Of a stretch of DNA of 64,000 nt, positions 34,920 through 43,889 are shown in pieces (position 1 is the stretch's first letter; each line of letters opens with the position of its first letter). The stretch is from Brachybacterium sp. FME24. Lineage in GTDB: Bacteria; Actinomycetota; Actinomycetes; Actinomycetales; Dermabacteraceae. The DNA is taken from assembly GCF_014897705.1 (NCBI RefSeq), contig NZ_JABUXV010000001.1:124001-188000 (forward strand), read 5' to 3'. A program made the translations under genes and the position numbers. The notes beneath the pieces are model-generated. The model saw only the letters and a program-made list of their open reading frames with translations, had not been told where the DNA came from and ran no database searches.

Positions 34920-35735
34920 TCAGTGCGCCAGGATCTTCCCGAGGAAGTTCTTGGCGCGTTCATGCTGGGGATCGGTGAAGAAGGTTTCGGGGTCGGTGTC
35001 CTCCAGGACGCGCCCTTCGTCCATGAAGATGACGCGGTCTCCGGCCTGGCGTGCGAAGCCCATCTCGTGGGTCACCACGACCATGGTCATGCCTTCCCGG
35101 GCCAGCTGAACCATGACATCCAGGACTTCCTGGACCATCTCCGGGTCCAGGGCCGAGGTCGGCTCGTCGAACAGCATGACCTTCGGCTTCATCGCCAACG
35201 CCCGGGCGATCGCCACCCGCTGCTGCTGACCACCGGAGAGTTCGGCGGGCATCTTCTTGGCCTGCTGGGCCACCCCGACCCGTTCCAGCAGAGTCATGGC
35301 CTCCTTGGTGGCTTCGGCCTTCTTCAAGCCCTTGACCTTGATGGGGCCGACCGTGACGTTCTCCAGGATCGACTTGTGGGCGAACAGGTTGAAGGACTGG
35401 AACACCATTCCGACGTCGGCCCGCAGCCGGGCGAGGGCCTTGCCCTCTTCGGGGAGCGCCTCGCCGTCGATGCGAATGCTGCCGCCGTCGTCGATGGTCT
35501 CCAGCCGGTTGATGGTTCGGCACAGGGTCGACTTGCCGGACCCGGACGGCCCGATCACGATCGCCACCTGACCCTCCGGGATGGTCAGGTCGATGTCGGT
35601 GAGTGCCTGGAACGACCCGAAGTGCTTGTTGACGTTCGTCAGTTCGACGAGGGGGCGCTTCTCGGTCGACGTGCCGGCAGGAGGGTCCTCGGAGGCCGGT
35701 GTGCTCTGCGTCATAGTGTGAGGGTATAGCGTCAT
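34920..35735 (-). CDS. gluA: Glutamate ABC transporter ATPase GluA
   Basis: 271-residue polar amino-acid type ATPase. Walker [11 protein letters not shown]-loop [11 protein letters not shown], signature [14 protein letters not shown], Walker [15 protein letters not shown], and switch [13 protein letters not shown]. The start [10 protein letters not shown] at 35735 has AGGAG eight bases upstream; an internal ATG at 35714 would shorten it by seven residues. First gene of gluABCD; drives uptake of glutamate. Confidence 0.92.
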   Translation of the reverse strand: MTLYPHTMTQSTPASEDPPAGTSTEKRPLVELTNVNKHFGSFQALTDIDLTIPEGQVAIVIGPSGSGKSTLCRTINRLETIDDGGSIRIDGEALPEEGKALARLRADVGMVFQSFNLFAHKSILENVTVGPIKVKGLKKAEATKEAMTLLERVGVAQQAKKMPAELSGGQQQRVAIARALAMKPKVMLFDEPTSALDPEMVQEVLDVMVQLAREGMTMVVVTHEMGFARQAGDRVIFMDEGRVLEDTDPETFFTDPQHERAKNFLGKILAH

Positions 35736-35754
35736 CGCCATCGCTCCTCGTGAT

Positions 35755-35794
35755 GGTCGCACCCTTGACCAAATCGTTGTCTGCCGGTGCGACC
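35755..35794. promoter_or_regulatory. Inverted repeat upstream of gluA
   Basis: GGTCGCACC (35755-35763) and GGTGCGACC (35786-35794) are perfect inverted arms separated by 22 bases, just upstream of the gluA ribosome-binding site. Either a leader hairpin or an operator for nitrogen or carbon control. Confidence 0.4.
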
Positions 35795-36599
35795 CGAGAA
35801 ACGTGGGCTCCTTGCGCCACGCCTCCGAGGCGCTCTCCGGTTCACCGATGGGTTCGAGAGCGTCTTCGGCACGCACGCGGGATTCCGGCGCAATAACGCC
35901 AAAGGACTGAGTGCCTCCGGCCGCTTCGTCAGCGATGGGGCCAGGGAGGCCTTCTCGCGGACCTCCGCCCTCGATCGCCTGGTGGCATCCAAGACGGTAC
36001 TCAGTACCGGGAAGCCCGATGAGGAGGAGTTGAAGGCGTACCTGGCCCAGCCCCCGGAGACGACCGCGGCGCTGAAGATCGTGCACAGCAGCCCGCCGAC
36101 GTCCGGATTCGAGAACAGCACCTTCCATGGGCTCAACGCCTTCGGATTCACCAGCGCGAGCAGGGCTTCGACCCCGGTTCGTTGGATGCTCGTGCCCGAA
36201 CAGGAGGTCGACGCCGCTGCACCACCGGAGACTCCTGGCGAGAACTACCTCTTCGACGCGCTGATCCACGCCTGCGCGAAGGAGCCCCTGCGCTGGCGCC
36301 TCGTTCTCACGATCGGCGAGCCCCAGGATCCGACGCATGACGCCACGAAACAGTGGCCGACTGATCGGCGGAGGCTGGACGTCGGCACACTGACGCTCGA
36401 CTCGGTGAACACCGAGGAAGAAGGCAACGCTCGCGACATCAGCTTCGACCCGCTGGTCCTTCCCGATGGCATCGCAGCTCTGGACGCTCCGCTGCTCAGC
36501 GCACGGTCATCGGTGTACGCCCGGTCCTTCGCGCGCCGCTCCGGAGAACTGAAGCACTTGAGCTGCGTCGACGTGAAAGAGGTGCAGGATGAGTCGTGA
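35787..36599 (+). pseudogene. Defective SrpA-type catalase-family peroxidase
   Basis: 270-residue open frame recognisable as a catalase-family peroxidase by [50 protein letters not shown] and [19 protein letters not shown]. Two defects stand out. The catalytic distal His of R-x-x-HAKG is Asn (RRNNAKG), and a block of about 70 residues that should follow FSRTSA (the GRFSLAGGNP...ALRF heme-pocket segment) is missing in frame, jumping to [22 protein letters not shown]. The usual N-terminal export helix is also absent. It cannot be an active catalase. It overlaps a truncated cytochrome b561, its usual operon partner. Confidence 0.75.
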
Positions 36600-36819
36600 G
36601 AGTCTCGGGAATCCCTCGCAGTTCGCCCTCACGTCCCGCCTCCTGCACTGGTTCATGGCACCCATGGTCGTCATCCAGCTCTTCATCGCGGCGATCATGA
36701 TGGCCTCGCTGGCGTATCGACCTCTCCTGCTGGCCATCCACGAACCCTTGGGGATCGCCATCCTTGTCTTCGTGGTGATCCGCATGGTCAACCGCATACT
36801 TCACCAGTCTTCGCCGTGA
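36589..36819 (+). pseudogene. Truncated cytochrome b561
   Basis: 76 residues matching the first third of a b561-type di-heme membrane cytochrome: SRLLHWFMAPMVVIQLFIAA (heme-ligand His at residue 20) and LLAIHEPLGIAILVFVVIRMVNRI. Full-length relatives are about 180 residues with two further helices and His ligands, all missing here. The ATG overlaps the end of the SrpA-like frame. The pair is the remnant of a SrpA-cytochrome b561 peroxide-handling operon. Confidence 0.7.
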
Positions 36820-36864
36820 CTCGACGGCGCCCGCCGTCCCTGACTCTTCATGCCTGGCTCAGGG

Positions 36865-37545
36865 TCACAATTCTCCGCCGTCGGTGAGCACGTCGATCTC
36901 GGCGTCGAAGAGGGCGTCAGCATCCACGCTCATGGCGTTGTAGGCGCCGCCGAGCTCAAGACTCACGAAGCCATGGAGTCGGGACCACACGCGCACCGCG
37001 AGCTGGAAGTTCGGAGCTCCCGTGCTGCGCGCGTGCAGCACCTCGGCGCTGTCGAGCGGGCTCGTGGTGGCATCCGAACCACCGTCGATCACTCCGAGGA
37101 CGACTCCCATGAGTGATCGTCCAGCTTCGGAGATCTGCGTCGAATGGGCGTCGTACCCGGGCAGCGGCGGCTTGAACAGCAGTTCGTAGCGGTGCGGCTG
37201 CTCCTGCGCCCACACCCGGTAGGCCCGGGCAAGGCGGCGGATGCGAGCGTTCTCGCCTGCCCCGCGTTCCTCTGCCCGGCGCTCGCCGGCACCGACCGGC
37301 CGCGCCAGAGCATCGCGGAGGTCGCTGTAGGCGTCGACGACGAGGCTGCTCAGCAGCTCATCCCGATTGGCGAAGTAGCGATAGAGCGCCGGCCCGGAGA
37401 CGCCGAGCTCCTTGGCGATCGCGTTGAGCGATATCGCCTGGGCGCCGCCGTCGGCGAGCTGCTCGAGCGCAATGGTCTTCACGTCATCGCGCACCTGCTC
37501 CCGAAACCGTTCGCGGATCGGCGTGCGGCGAGGTTCCGCTTCCAT
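36865..37545 (-). CDS. TetR-family regulator (WHG-type C-terminus)
   Basis: 226 residues; HTH in ISLNAIAKELGVSGPALYRYFANRDELLSSLV (about 40-70) and a C-terminal domain with RAYRVWAQEQPHRYELLFKPPLPGYDA, the layout of TetR proteins with a WHG/TetR_C_13 domain. GGAG lies eight bases before the ATG. Divergent from an MFS exporter gene, so it probably represses that pump together with the following NmrA-like gene. Confidence 0.88.
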   Translation of the reverse strand: MEAEPRRTPIRERFREQVRDDVKTIALEQLADGGAQAISLNAIAKELGVSGPALYRYFANRDELLSSLVVDAYSDLRDALARPVGAGERRAEERGAGENARIRRLARAYRVWAQEQPHRYELLFKPPLPGYDAHSTQISEAGRSLMGVVLGVIDGGSDATTSPLDSAEVLHARSTGAPNFQLAVRVWSRLHGFVSLELGGAYNAMSVDADALFDAEIDVLTDGGEL

Positions 37546-37699
37546 GGTGCGCTCCGTCCCGTCATCCCATCGCGCTGTCGCGTGCGACCAACGCTATCAG
37601 CTCCAGCGAACGCTTGACTCCCTCGATAGCCGCGAGTCATACTCATGCTTGTTAGAGCTTGTAACTCCGCGTGATCGGCACCCCTCGAAAGGCTCAGCT

Positions 37700-39130
37700 A
37701 TGTCACTCAATGTTTCGGCACCCGTCGCCACGGGTCGTGAGCGAACGCCACGTCGCGGATGGGCGATGGCCGGCCTGTCAGCAGCCATGTTCGTGGTGAT
37801 CCTCGACGTCTCGATGGTGAACCTCGCCGGCCCGACCATTCGCGACGGGCTCGGCCTGACCAGCACCGAGCTGTCCCTCGTCGTCGACAGCTACCTCGTC
37901 GCCTTCGCAGGCCTGCTGCTGCTCGGAGGGCGGATCGCCGATGTCCTCGGCGGTCGGCGCGTCTTCCTCACCGGACTGCTCGTCTATATCGCTGCGTCCG
38001 TCCTCTGCGCGCTGGCACCGTCGGGCGAGTTCCTGATCGCCGGCCGAGTCCTCCAGGGCGTCGGCGCTGCGGTCGTCACGCCGTCCGCCCTCTCGATCGT
38101 CGTCGGGCTGTACCCCGACGGCAAGGATCGCGCCCGAGCGCTCGGCATCTGGGGAGCGGTCGCAGGAGCGGGCAGCCTGCTGGGAGTCGTGCTCGGCGGT
38201 GTCGTCACGCAGATCCTCGGGTGGCAGTCGGTGTTCTGGATCCCCGTGCCGATCTCGGTCGCGGTCGGCATCGTCGTACTTCTCTGCGTACCGCCCGCCC
38301 ACCCCCGGCCAGGTCGGTTCGACGCACCCGGCGCACTGACGATCACACTGGGGATCTCGGCTGTGGCGCTCGGCATGATCTCGGCGCCGGAGAACGGCTG
38401 GGACTCGCCGCTCACCCTCACCGGCCTCGCGATCGGTGTCGTCCTGCTCGCCGCTTTCGTCGTGATCGAGAAGAACTCGCAGCAGCCTCTGGTACCGCTC
38501 GGACACCTGCGCAAGAGCAACGTCGTCGTGGCCAACTGCGTGATGCTGCTGGTCGGAGGCGCCACGGTGAGCATGTTCTTCTTCCTCCCGCAGTTCCAGC
38601 AGGGCGAACTGGACATGTCTCCAGCATCGACCGGGCTCAGCCAGCTGCCCATCGCAGTCATGATCGTGGTCGCGAGCCTGGTCGCACCGACCCTCGCGAA
38701 GCTCCTCGGGTCGGCGCGCTCCCTGTCCCTGGCACTTCTGATCCTCGTCGGAGGTCTGCTCTGGCTGGCCTTCGATCGGACCGCGAGCGGCTTCTCGCTC
38801 TCACTCCTCGGTGCCTTTCTGCTCATCGGGGTCGGCATCGGCCTCTCCGGCGTCTACGCGACGACCACGGCCGTGCGCGATGCCGTCGCCGGCGAGACGG
38901 GTCTTCTCAGCGGGCTCATCAACGCCTCACGACAGCTCGGTGGAGCGATCGGTCTCGCCGCACTCGTCGGAGTCGCCACGATCAGCGGCACACCTCAGGG
39001 CGGCATCGACTTCACGACCGCCTTCCTCGGCCTGGCGGTGTTCGCGTTCGCGGCGTTCTGCCTCTCCTTCATCCCGACGGAGCCGACGCGGCCGGCCGCC
39101 GCACCACCGGCCGACGTCCGTGCGCACTGA
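37700..39130 (+). CDS. MFS drug exporter, DHA2 family
   Basis: 476 residues with 14 predicted helices, characteristic of EmrB/QacA-type multidrug efflux. Motif C-like DVSMVNLAGPTI appears in helix 1, motif A-like LGGRIADVLGGRRVF in loop 2-3, and GRVLQGVGAAVVTPSALSIV in helix 4. AAAGG lies seven bases before the ATG. First of two co-directional genes (28 bp before the NmrA-like gene) and divergent from a TetR repressor. Likely proton-driven export of toxic organic compounds. Confidence 0.9.
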   Translation: MSLNVSAPVATGRERTPRRGWAMAGLSAAMFVVILDVSMVNLAGPTIRDGLGLTSTELSLVVDSYLVAFAGLLLLGGRIADVLGGRRVFLTGLLVYIAASVLCALAPSGEFLIAGRVLQGVGAAVVTPSALSIVVGLYPDGKDRARALGIWGAVAGAGSLLGVVLGGVVTQILGWQSVFWIPVPISVAVGIVVLLCVPPAHPRPGRFDAPGALTITLGISAVALGMISAPENGWDSPLTLTGLAIGVVLLAAFVVIEKNSQQPLVPLGHLRKSNVVVANCVMLLVGGATVSMFFFLPQFQQGELDMSPASTGLSQLPIAVMIVVASLVAPTLAKLLGSARSLSLALLILVGGLLWLAFDRTASGFSLSLLGAFLLIGVGIGLSGVYATTTAVRDAVAGETGLLSGLINASRQLGGAIGLAALVGVATISGTPQGGIDFTTAFLGLAVFAFAAFCLSFIPTEPTRPAAAPPADVRAH

Positions 39131-39158
39131 CGTCGTCTCCCCTGAAAGGACGCTCTCC

Positions 39159-40013
39159 ATGACCGACACACTCCTCATCACCGGAGCCACCGGAACCGTC
39201 GGCTCCGCCCTCGTGCCAGCGCTTCGGGCCAGCGAGGCCACCGTGCGCGCCATGTCCCGAGAACGCCGCGACACCTCCGACGCCTCGTCGGTGCTGGCCG
39301 ATCTCCGCGATCCGGCCTCCCTGGAGGCAGCGCTGACCGGCGCGTCGGGCGTCTTCCTCAACAGTCCCTCGACGCCCGAGGCGGCAGATCTCCAACGCAG
39401 ATTCGCCGACATCGCGCAGGCCGCCGGCGTGCAACGACTCGTGCTGCTGTCGCAGTACGCCGCCGAGGTGGACTCGCCCGTGCGGTTCCTGCGCTGGCAT
39501 GCCGAGGTCGAGCAGCACGTGCGCGAGCTCGACCTCGAGGTCACCGTGCTGCGTCCCAACCTCTACCTGCAGAGCTTGCTCGCGTTCGCGGCGAGCGCGG
39601 TGCGCACCGGCGTGCTGGCCGCGCCGATCGGGGATGCTGCGGTGAGCGCGATCGACACGAGAGACATCGCGGAGGTCGCAGCCGCCGTCCTCACCGAGCG
39701 CGGGCACGCGGGCGCTACCTACACATTGACCGGCTCGCGTGCGGTGACCCACGCAGAGATCGCCGCAGCGCTCTCGAAGGCGAGCGGTCGTGACATCACC
39801 TTCGCCCCGGTGACGCCGAGACAGTTCGCCGCCGCCCTGGAGGGATTGATGCCGACGTGGCAGCTGGACGGGCTGCTCGAGGACTACGCACACTACGACA
39901 GGGGCGAAGCCTCCGCAGTGCACACGAGCGTGGCCGATCTGCTCGGGCGCCCTGCCCGCAGCATCGAGGACTTCGCGCGCGACCACGCACGAGCCTTCGG
40001 GGCGCACGTGTGA
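39159..40013 (+). CDS. NmrA-like NAD(P)-binding oxidoreductase
   Basis: 284-residue atypical SDR. It begins MTDTLLITGATGTVGSALVPAL, a Rossmann glycine motif GATGTVG, and continues with LDLEVTVLRPNLYLQSLL and DTRDIAEVAAAVLTE, hallmarks of the NmrA/azoreductase-like group that binds NAD(P) and may sense redox state or reduce quinones. AAAGGA precedes the ATG by nine bases. It lies in one transcription unit with the MFS pump. Confidence 0.86.
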   Translation: MTDTLLITGATGTVGSALVPALRASEATVRAMSRERRDTSDASSVLADLRDPASLEAALTGASGVFLNSPSTPEAADLQRRFADIAQAAGVQRLVLLSQYAAEVDSPVRFLRWHAEVEQHVRELDLEVTVLRPNLYLQSLLAFAASAVRTGVLAAPIGDAAVSAIDTRDIAEVAAAVLTERGHAGATYTLTGSRAVTHAEIAAALSKASGRDITFAPVTPRQFAAALEGLMPTWQLDGLLEDYAHYDRGEASAVHTSVADLLGRPARSIEDFARDHARAFGAHV

Positions 40014-40179
40014 CGGAGCGCTGCTGCCGCGGCGACGCGTCCTGCACGCATCTCCTGCGCACGTCGCCGCAGCGGCCGCGCGTCCACTCCTCTCGCGGTG
40101 CTGCCCCGGGGATGCGGGTCGATGACTCCACGCATCGGGAGCATCCGAGCATCGGCCCGATCCGAGCCGTCCGCGCCGT

Positions 40180-41109
40180 CTAGGCGCCGGGGAGCGACAG
40201 GCGCACGCCCGCGAGATCCTCGAGCGCTGTCCAGACCCCCGCCGTGACCCCTTCACCCAGGGCGCTCGTGTGCCGCGAGGGAGTCAGTCGAATCGGAGGT
40301 CCGACGGACTTCTCAGGTCCGTAGAATTCTCCCCCTGCCGCCTCCGGGTCGACGAGCGCGCGCACGCCCGCCCAGGCCGCCGCATCCTTCCCCTGGGCCC
40401 AGGGGGTGAGCGGATTGCGCTGATTTCCGACGGCGGAATCCCGGATCCCCGGTCGGTGCGGTGTCTTGGCATCGGCACCGATGCCCGGCCGCGTGACGAT
40501 GGAGGCGATCGGCAGGCCAGCGGCTCGGACTCGGCGGTCCAGCTCGAAGGCGAACACCTCGGTGAGCGTCTTGGCCTTGACGTAGGCAGCGATGCCGGTG
40601 CGCGGCGTGGTGCGAGGTTCCGTCACTTTCATGGGGAATCGTTGGACGTATCCGGTGGACGCGTGAATGACCCTGAGCGACCGGTCGTCCTCCCCAGGTC
40701 CGCGCGCCGCCAGAAGGCGCGCGACAAGAGCGACGTTGGCCACCGTGTGCGCTCCGGTCAGGAGCGGCAGTCCGTCGGCCGTCGTCGCCCGAGAAGTGAA
40801 CTGCATCGGACCGCCGTTGAGAAAGATCCCGTCGAGGCGTGGCAGCGCCGCGAGGCGCTCGGCGCCCTCAGCCACGGACTCCAGGGAGGTGAGATCGAAG
40901 TCCACCGCCCGTGTGACCGCGCCAGGCACCTGCCCTCGGATCGCCGCCTCGGCGACCTCGATCTTCGTCGGTGATCGAGACGCGAGGACCACCTCGGCAC
41001 CCGCCGAGGCGAGCTGCTCGGCCGCGAAGTATCCGATCCCCCCGGTGGCACCGGTCACGGCGTAGACACGGCCACGGAGGTCAGGGAGGTGAGTGGGGTT
41101 CCAGGTCAT
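40180..41109 (-). CDS. SDR-family oxidoreductase
   Basis: 309 residues; cofactor motif VTGATGGIGYFAAEQL (about 20), NGGPMQF in place of the usual NAG, and the catalytic YVKAK. The layout resembles retinol-dehydrogenase/WW-oxidoreductase-like SDRs. The start MTWNPTHLPDLRG follows AGAGGAG, five bases upstream; a longer frame to 41145 is rejected. Divergent from a TetR gene, with a perfect operator-like palindrome overlapping its 5' region, so probably TetR-repressed. Confidence 0.86.
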   Translation of the reverse strand: MTWNPTHLPDLRGRVYAVTGATGGIGYFAAEQLASAGAEVVLASRSPTKIEVAEAAIRGQVPGAVTRAVDFDLTSLESVAEGAERLAALPRLDGIFLNGGPMQFTSRATTADGLPLLTGAHTVANVALVARLLAARGPGEDDRSLRVIHASTGYVQRFPMKVTEPRTTPRTGIAAYVKAKTLTEVFAFELDRRVRAAGLPIASIVTRPGIGADAKTPHRPGIRDSAVGNQRNPLTPWAQGKDAAAWAGVRALVDPEAAGGEFYGPEKSVGPPIRLTPSRHTSALGEGVTAGVWTALEDLAGVRLSLPGA

Positions 41110-41119
41110 GCGAGCTCCT

Positions 41120-41132
41120 CTAATCGGATTAG
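41120..41132. promoter_or_regulatory. Operator palindrome CTAATC-G-GATTAG
   Basis: Perfect 6-bp arms around one G, immediately upstream of the SDR ribosome-binding site and 60 bp before the divergent tetR. The best candidate site for that TetR protein. Confidence 0.65.
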
Positions 41133-41180
41133 CTATCCGCTTCACCGTACCCCCAAAACGGATGAAGAATCCAGATCTTG

Positions 41181-41195
41181 TAGGATGCGGTCATG
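41181..41195 (+). promoter_or_regulatory. Leaderless -10 element before tetR
   Basis: TAGGAT (41181-41186), six-base spacer, ATG at 41193; no ribosome-binding site. Confidence 0.55.
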
Positions 41196-41729
41196 CCCAC
41201 ACGTCGTTCGGACGCCGCGCGGTCCCGCGGCAGGATCCTCGAAGCCGCCCGCGAGCGCCCGGTCACCGACCTGCGACTCAATGAGCTGGCCCGTGCGGCA
41301 GACGTCGGCGTCGCCACCGTCTACCGCCATTTTCCGACCGTGGCCGCCCTCGTCGAGGCACTCACCCTTCACGCGCTCGAACAGCTCGTCGAGCAGGCTC
41401 GTACCGCGGCCGCGATGCCGGAGTCAGCTGACGCCTTCGCCCTGCTCGTGCGGACCACCGCGATCCAGCAGCTCGACCACCAGGGCCTGCAGACCATCCT
41501 CCTCTCGGACGAGGTATCGGATGCGGTGCGCACGCTGCGGGAAGAGCTCTTCGGCCTCGCGGAGGCGACGCTGGAGGACGCCATCCGCGACGGGGTGGTG
41601 CGTCCGGAGATGACGGTCGGCCACATCCAGCGGCTCGTCTGCGGCGTCGAGCACGCTGTGCGGCTCGGCGACGGCCATGACCGCGAGCTCCTGCTCGACG
41701 TGATGCTGTCGGGCCTGTCTCCGAGATAG
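41193..41729 (+). CDS. TetR-family regulator
   Basis: 178 residues; N-terminal HTH LRLNELARAADVGVATVYRHFPTVAALVEAL, with the C-terminal ligand domain containing QQLDHQGLQTILLSDEVSDAVRTLREELF. Similar to regulators paired with SDR oxidoreductases. Its leaderless promoter and the nearby CTAATCGGATTAG palindrome suggest autorepression and control of the divergent SDR. Confidence 0.88.
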   Translation: MPTRRSDAARSRGRILEAARERPVTDLRLNELARAADVGVATVYRHFPTVAALVEALTLHALEQLVEQARTAAAMPESADAFALLVRTTAIQQLDHQGLQTILLSDEVSDAVRTLREELFGLAEATLEDAIRDGVVRPEMTVGHIQRLVCGVEHAVRLGDGHDRELLLDVMLSGLSPR

Positions 41730-41740
41730 CTCGGACGCGA

Positions 41741-42484
41741 TCAGAGGTCGGCCCGGCGGACTCCGTGACCGCGCTCGTCCCACCGCATCAGGATCCGCAG
41801 GAGCAGGCCCCCGGCGAGGAGCCCTCCGACGAGGTCGCTCGCCCAATGCCAGCCGAGCAGGAACGAGACCACCACGGAGTTCACGCTGATCACGACGACT
41901 CCCCAGCACAGGAGGCGCACGAGCCGTCGGGATGCCCCGCTGTAGTGGGCGATCAGGTACACCGCCGCGCCATAGATCAGCACCGCCTCCGCTGCGTGCC
42001 CCGACGGGAAGCTGATCCCCTTCATGCCCATCGCCCACAGACCTCCGTCGAGAAGATCAGGGTCACGCTCGTAGGTCACCCCTCGCGCCAGCAGCACCTT
42101 CATGCCCCCGATGCCCACCAGGAAGGCGGCTTCGGATGCCAGCGCGAACACGATCGGCCGCCAGGATCGACGCCGGCGGGCGAGCACGACTGCGACGACA
42201 GCCAGCACGAGCAGACAGACCGCCTGGCTGGCGACTCGGTTCAGGACGTTCTGGGCGAACCACATCAGATCGGGTTCGAGGTGGTAGAGCCACCGCCGGG
42301 CGAGGAAGTAGTCCAACTCCTGCAGCGGCCCAGCAACCAGGAGGATCAGGATGAGCAATCCGATGGTCAGAGCCCTGACAGAGGTCAATCGGGCAAGCCA
42401 GCCTCCGCCTCGAGCCTGCAGCGGGCTTCGCACGAGGCGTGCGTCTATCGGGCCCTGAGGCGAATTGCGGGAATCGGCGATCAT
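41741..42484 (-). CDS. PAP2-superfamily membrane phosphatase
   Basis: 247 residues with about six helices. The PAP2 motif 2 is FPSGHAAEA (about residue 160) and motif 3 SFLLGWHWASDLVGG keeps S-x5-H-x3-D but has Phe in place of the usual Arg after Ser. Motif 1 is degenerate (KVLLARGVTYERDP instead of K-x6-RP). Such enzymes dephosphorylate undecaprenyl-PP or phosphatidic acid on the outer face; the altered motifs leave activity uncertain. Converges on tetR. Confidence 0.8.
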   Translation of the reverse strand: MIADSRNSPQGPIDARLVRSPLQARGGGWLARLTSVRALTIGLLILILLVAGPLQELDYFLARRWLYHLEPDLMWFAQNVLNRVASQAVCLLVLAVVAVVLARRRRSWRPIVFALASEAAFLVGIGGMKVLLARGVTYERDPDLLDGGLWAMGMKGISFPSGHAAEAVLIYGAAVYLIAHYSGASRRLVRLLCWGVVVISVNSVVVSFLLGWHWASDLVGGLLAGGLLLRILMRWDERGHGVRRADL

Positions 42485-42662
42485 CGACGCACGAGCTTAG
42501 ACGGCATGTGAGGTCCCGTTCGCAGAAGCGAGCCCAACCTCACGACACGTCGCACTGCTGATCCTCGATGTAGGGCGGCCCTCAGCGCACAGCGGGCCGA
42601 TTGCCACGACTGCGCTCGCCTTCGACCACAGCGCGTGGCGGCTGGGTCGAGCGAGGTGAGAG

Positions 42663-42794
42663 CTACCGGAGCAGTCGGTTGACCAAGCGATGAAGGCCGC
42701 GCCGACCAGCGCGCTTACCCATAGCTTCCGGACCGCGGCTCACTGCGCGTGCATCGCCGCGCGCTCGTCGAATCCTCATGAGCCAGTTCAGCAT
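42663..42794 (-). CDS. Small basic protein, 43 aa
   Basis: MLNWLMRIRRARGDARAVSR begins a 43-residue, strongly basic peptide ending HRLVNRLLR. The ATG follows AGGAGG by nine bases, a near-perfect ribosome-binding site. Two short amphipathic helices are likely, but no family is recognised. Surrounding sequence (42485-42956) holds no other gene. Confidence 0.45.
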   Translation of the reverse strand: MLNWLMRIRRARGDARAVSRGPEAMGKRAGRRGLHRLVNRLLR

Positions 42795-42956
42795 GTCTGC
42801 CGACCTCCTCTTCCTCATCGGTTTCCCCGGAGGGCACGACACATCGCGCGCACTCCTCCACGCCTCCATGGGGAGGACGAGTCCGGGGCGGATCGTACCC
42901 AGACCCTACGCGTCTGCCGTGCCGGCGGCTCGCACTCAGGGTGAGGAGGCCGTGCG

Positions 42957-43769
42957 CTAAGGCACAACGGCGGCGGAGGGCTCGTCGCCAGCCAGCCGCT
43001 GGAGCAACTGCCGGCTCGGGGCATCGGCGGGGAAGAACGACTCCACGGCGATCTCATCCATGGTCACGTCGCGAGCCGCGCCGAACACCGTGAGCGTGTA
43101 GAGCAGCCGCAACGGACCGAGGTCGGTGTGCAGCAGCATCGGGATGATCGGATCGCCGGGCTCGCCGAGGACGGCGTCCTTCCCGAGCGGGATGGGATAG
43201 GACTGGATCTCGGCGAGCAGCTCGGCCAGGCCGGGGGCAGCGGTCCGGTCCAGTTGTCTCCGGACCCGGCGCACCACGTGGGATCGCCACTGGGTGTAGT
43301 TCCCCAGCCGGTGGGCCAGCCCGTCCGGATGCAGCGTGCTGCGCAACACGTTGACCGGCGGTTCCAGGAGAACAGGCGAGACGTCCCCGAATGCTGCCAG
43401 GGCCGACCGGTTTCCGGCCAGCAGCTCCCACCTCACATTCACCGCCATGGCGGGGTACGGCTCCTGTCCGGCCAGGAGCGCGTCCACCGCGGTTCCGGCT
43501 TCTCCGAGATCGGCGAGCGGCCGCTCGGAATGCGCAGGCGCGAAGCCCGCCGCGAGGTGGATCCGGTTGCGGTCCCGCAGGGGGACGTCCAGCTCCTCGC
43601 AGAGGCGTTCGATCATGTCGGGGCTCGGCCGGGACCGTCCGGTCTCGATGAAGCTGAGATGACGCGCTGAGAGGTTCGCCGCGACGGCCACGTCGAGTTG
43701 GGAGCGCCGTCGGCGCCCCCTCCACTGCCGCACCATGTCGCCGACCGGAGCTTCCTGGGCGAGCGTCAT
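42957..43769 (-). CDS. XRE/MmyB-family transcriptional regulator
   Basis: 270 residues. The N-terminal XRE helix-turn-helix is RRSQLDVAVAANLSARHLSFIETGRSRPSPDMIERLCEELDVP, and the C-terminal ~170 residues are the MmyB ligand-binding domain (EPYPAMAVNVRWELLAGN, DPIIPMLLHTDLGPLRLLYTLTVFG). MmyB regulators generally control a divergent oxidoreductase gene and may sense fatty acids. Here the divergent gene is a tautomerase-YHS fusion. Start taken at MTLAQEAPVGDMVRQWR. Confidence 0.88.
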   Translation of the reverse strand: MTLAQEAPVGDMVRQWRGRRRRSQLDVAVAANLSARHLSFIETGRSRPSPDMIERLCEELDVPLRDRNRIHLAAGFAPAHSERPLADLGEAGTAVDALLAGQEPYPAMAVNVRWELLAGNRSALAAFGDVSPVLLEPPVNVLRSTLHPDGLAHRLGNYTQWRSHVVRRVRRQLDRTAAPGLAELLAEIQSYPIPLGKDAVLGEPGDPIIPMLLHTDLGPLRLLYTLTVFGAARDVTMDEIAVESFFPADAPSRQLLQRLAGDEPSAAVVP

Positions 43770-43806
43770 GCCGATGAGCCTGCCGGACAGAACAGTCGTG
43801 GGCAAC

Positions 43807-43819
43807 TACCTCAGAGGTA
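43807..43819. promoter_or_regulatory. Operator palindrome TACCTC-A-GAGGTA
   Basis: Perfect 6-bp arms around a single A, lying in the 120-bp gap between the MmyB gene and its divergent neighbour. The likely binding site of the MmyB protein, controlling both genes. Confidence 0.65.
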
Positions 43820-43889
43820 ATCGACAGGGTGCGTGCCCGGGGATCACAGTCGTCGTGGACCCACTCGGACCACGAACGAGGGAGAGACC

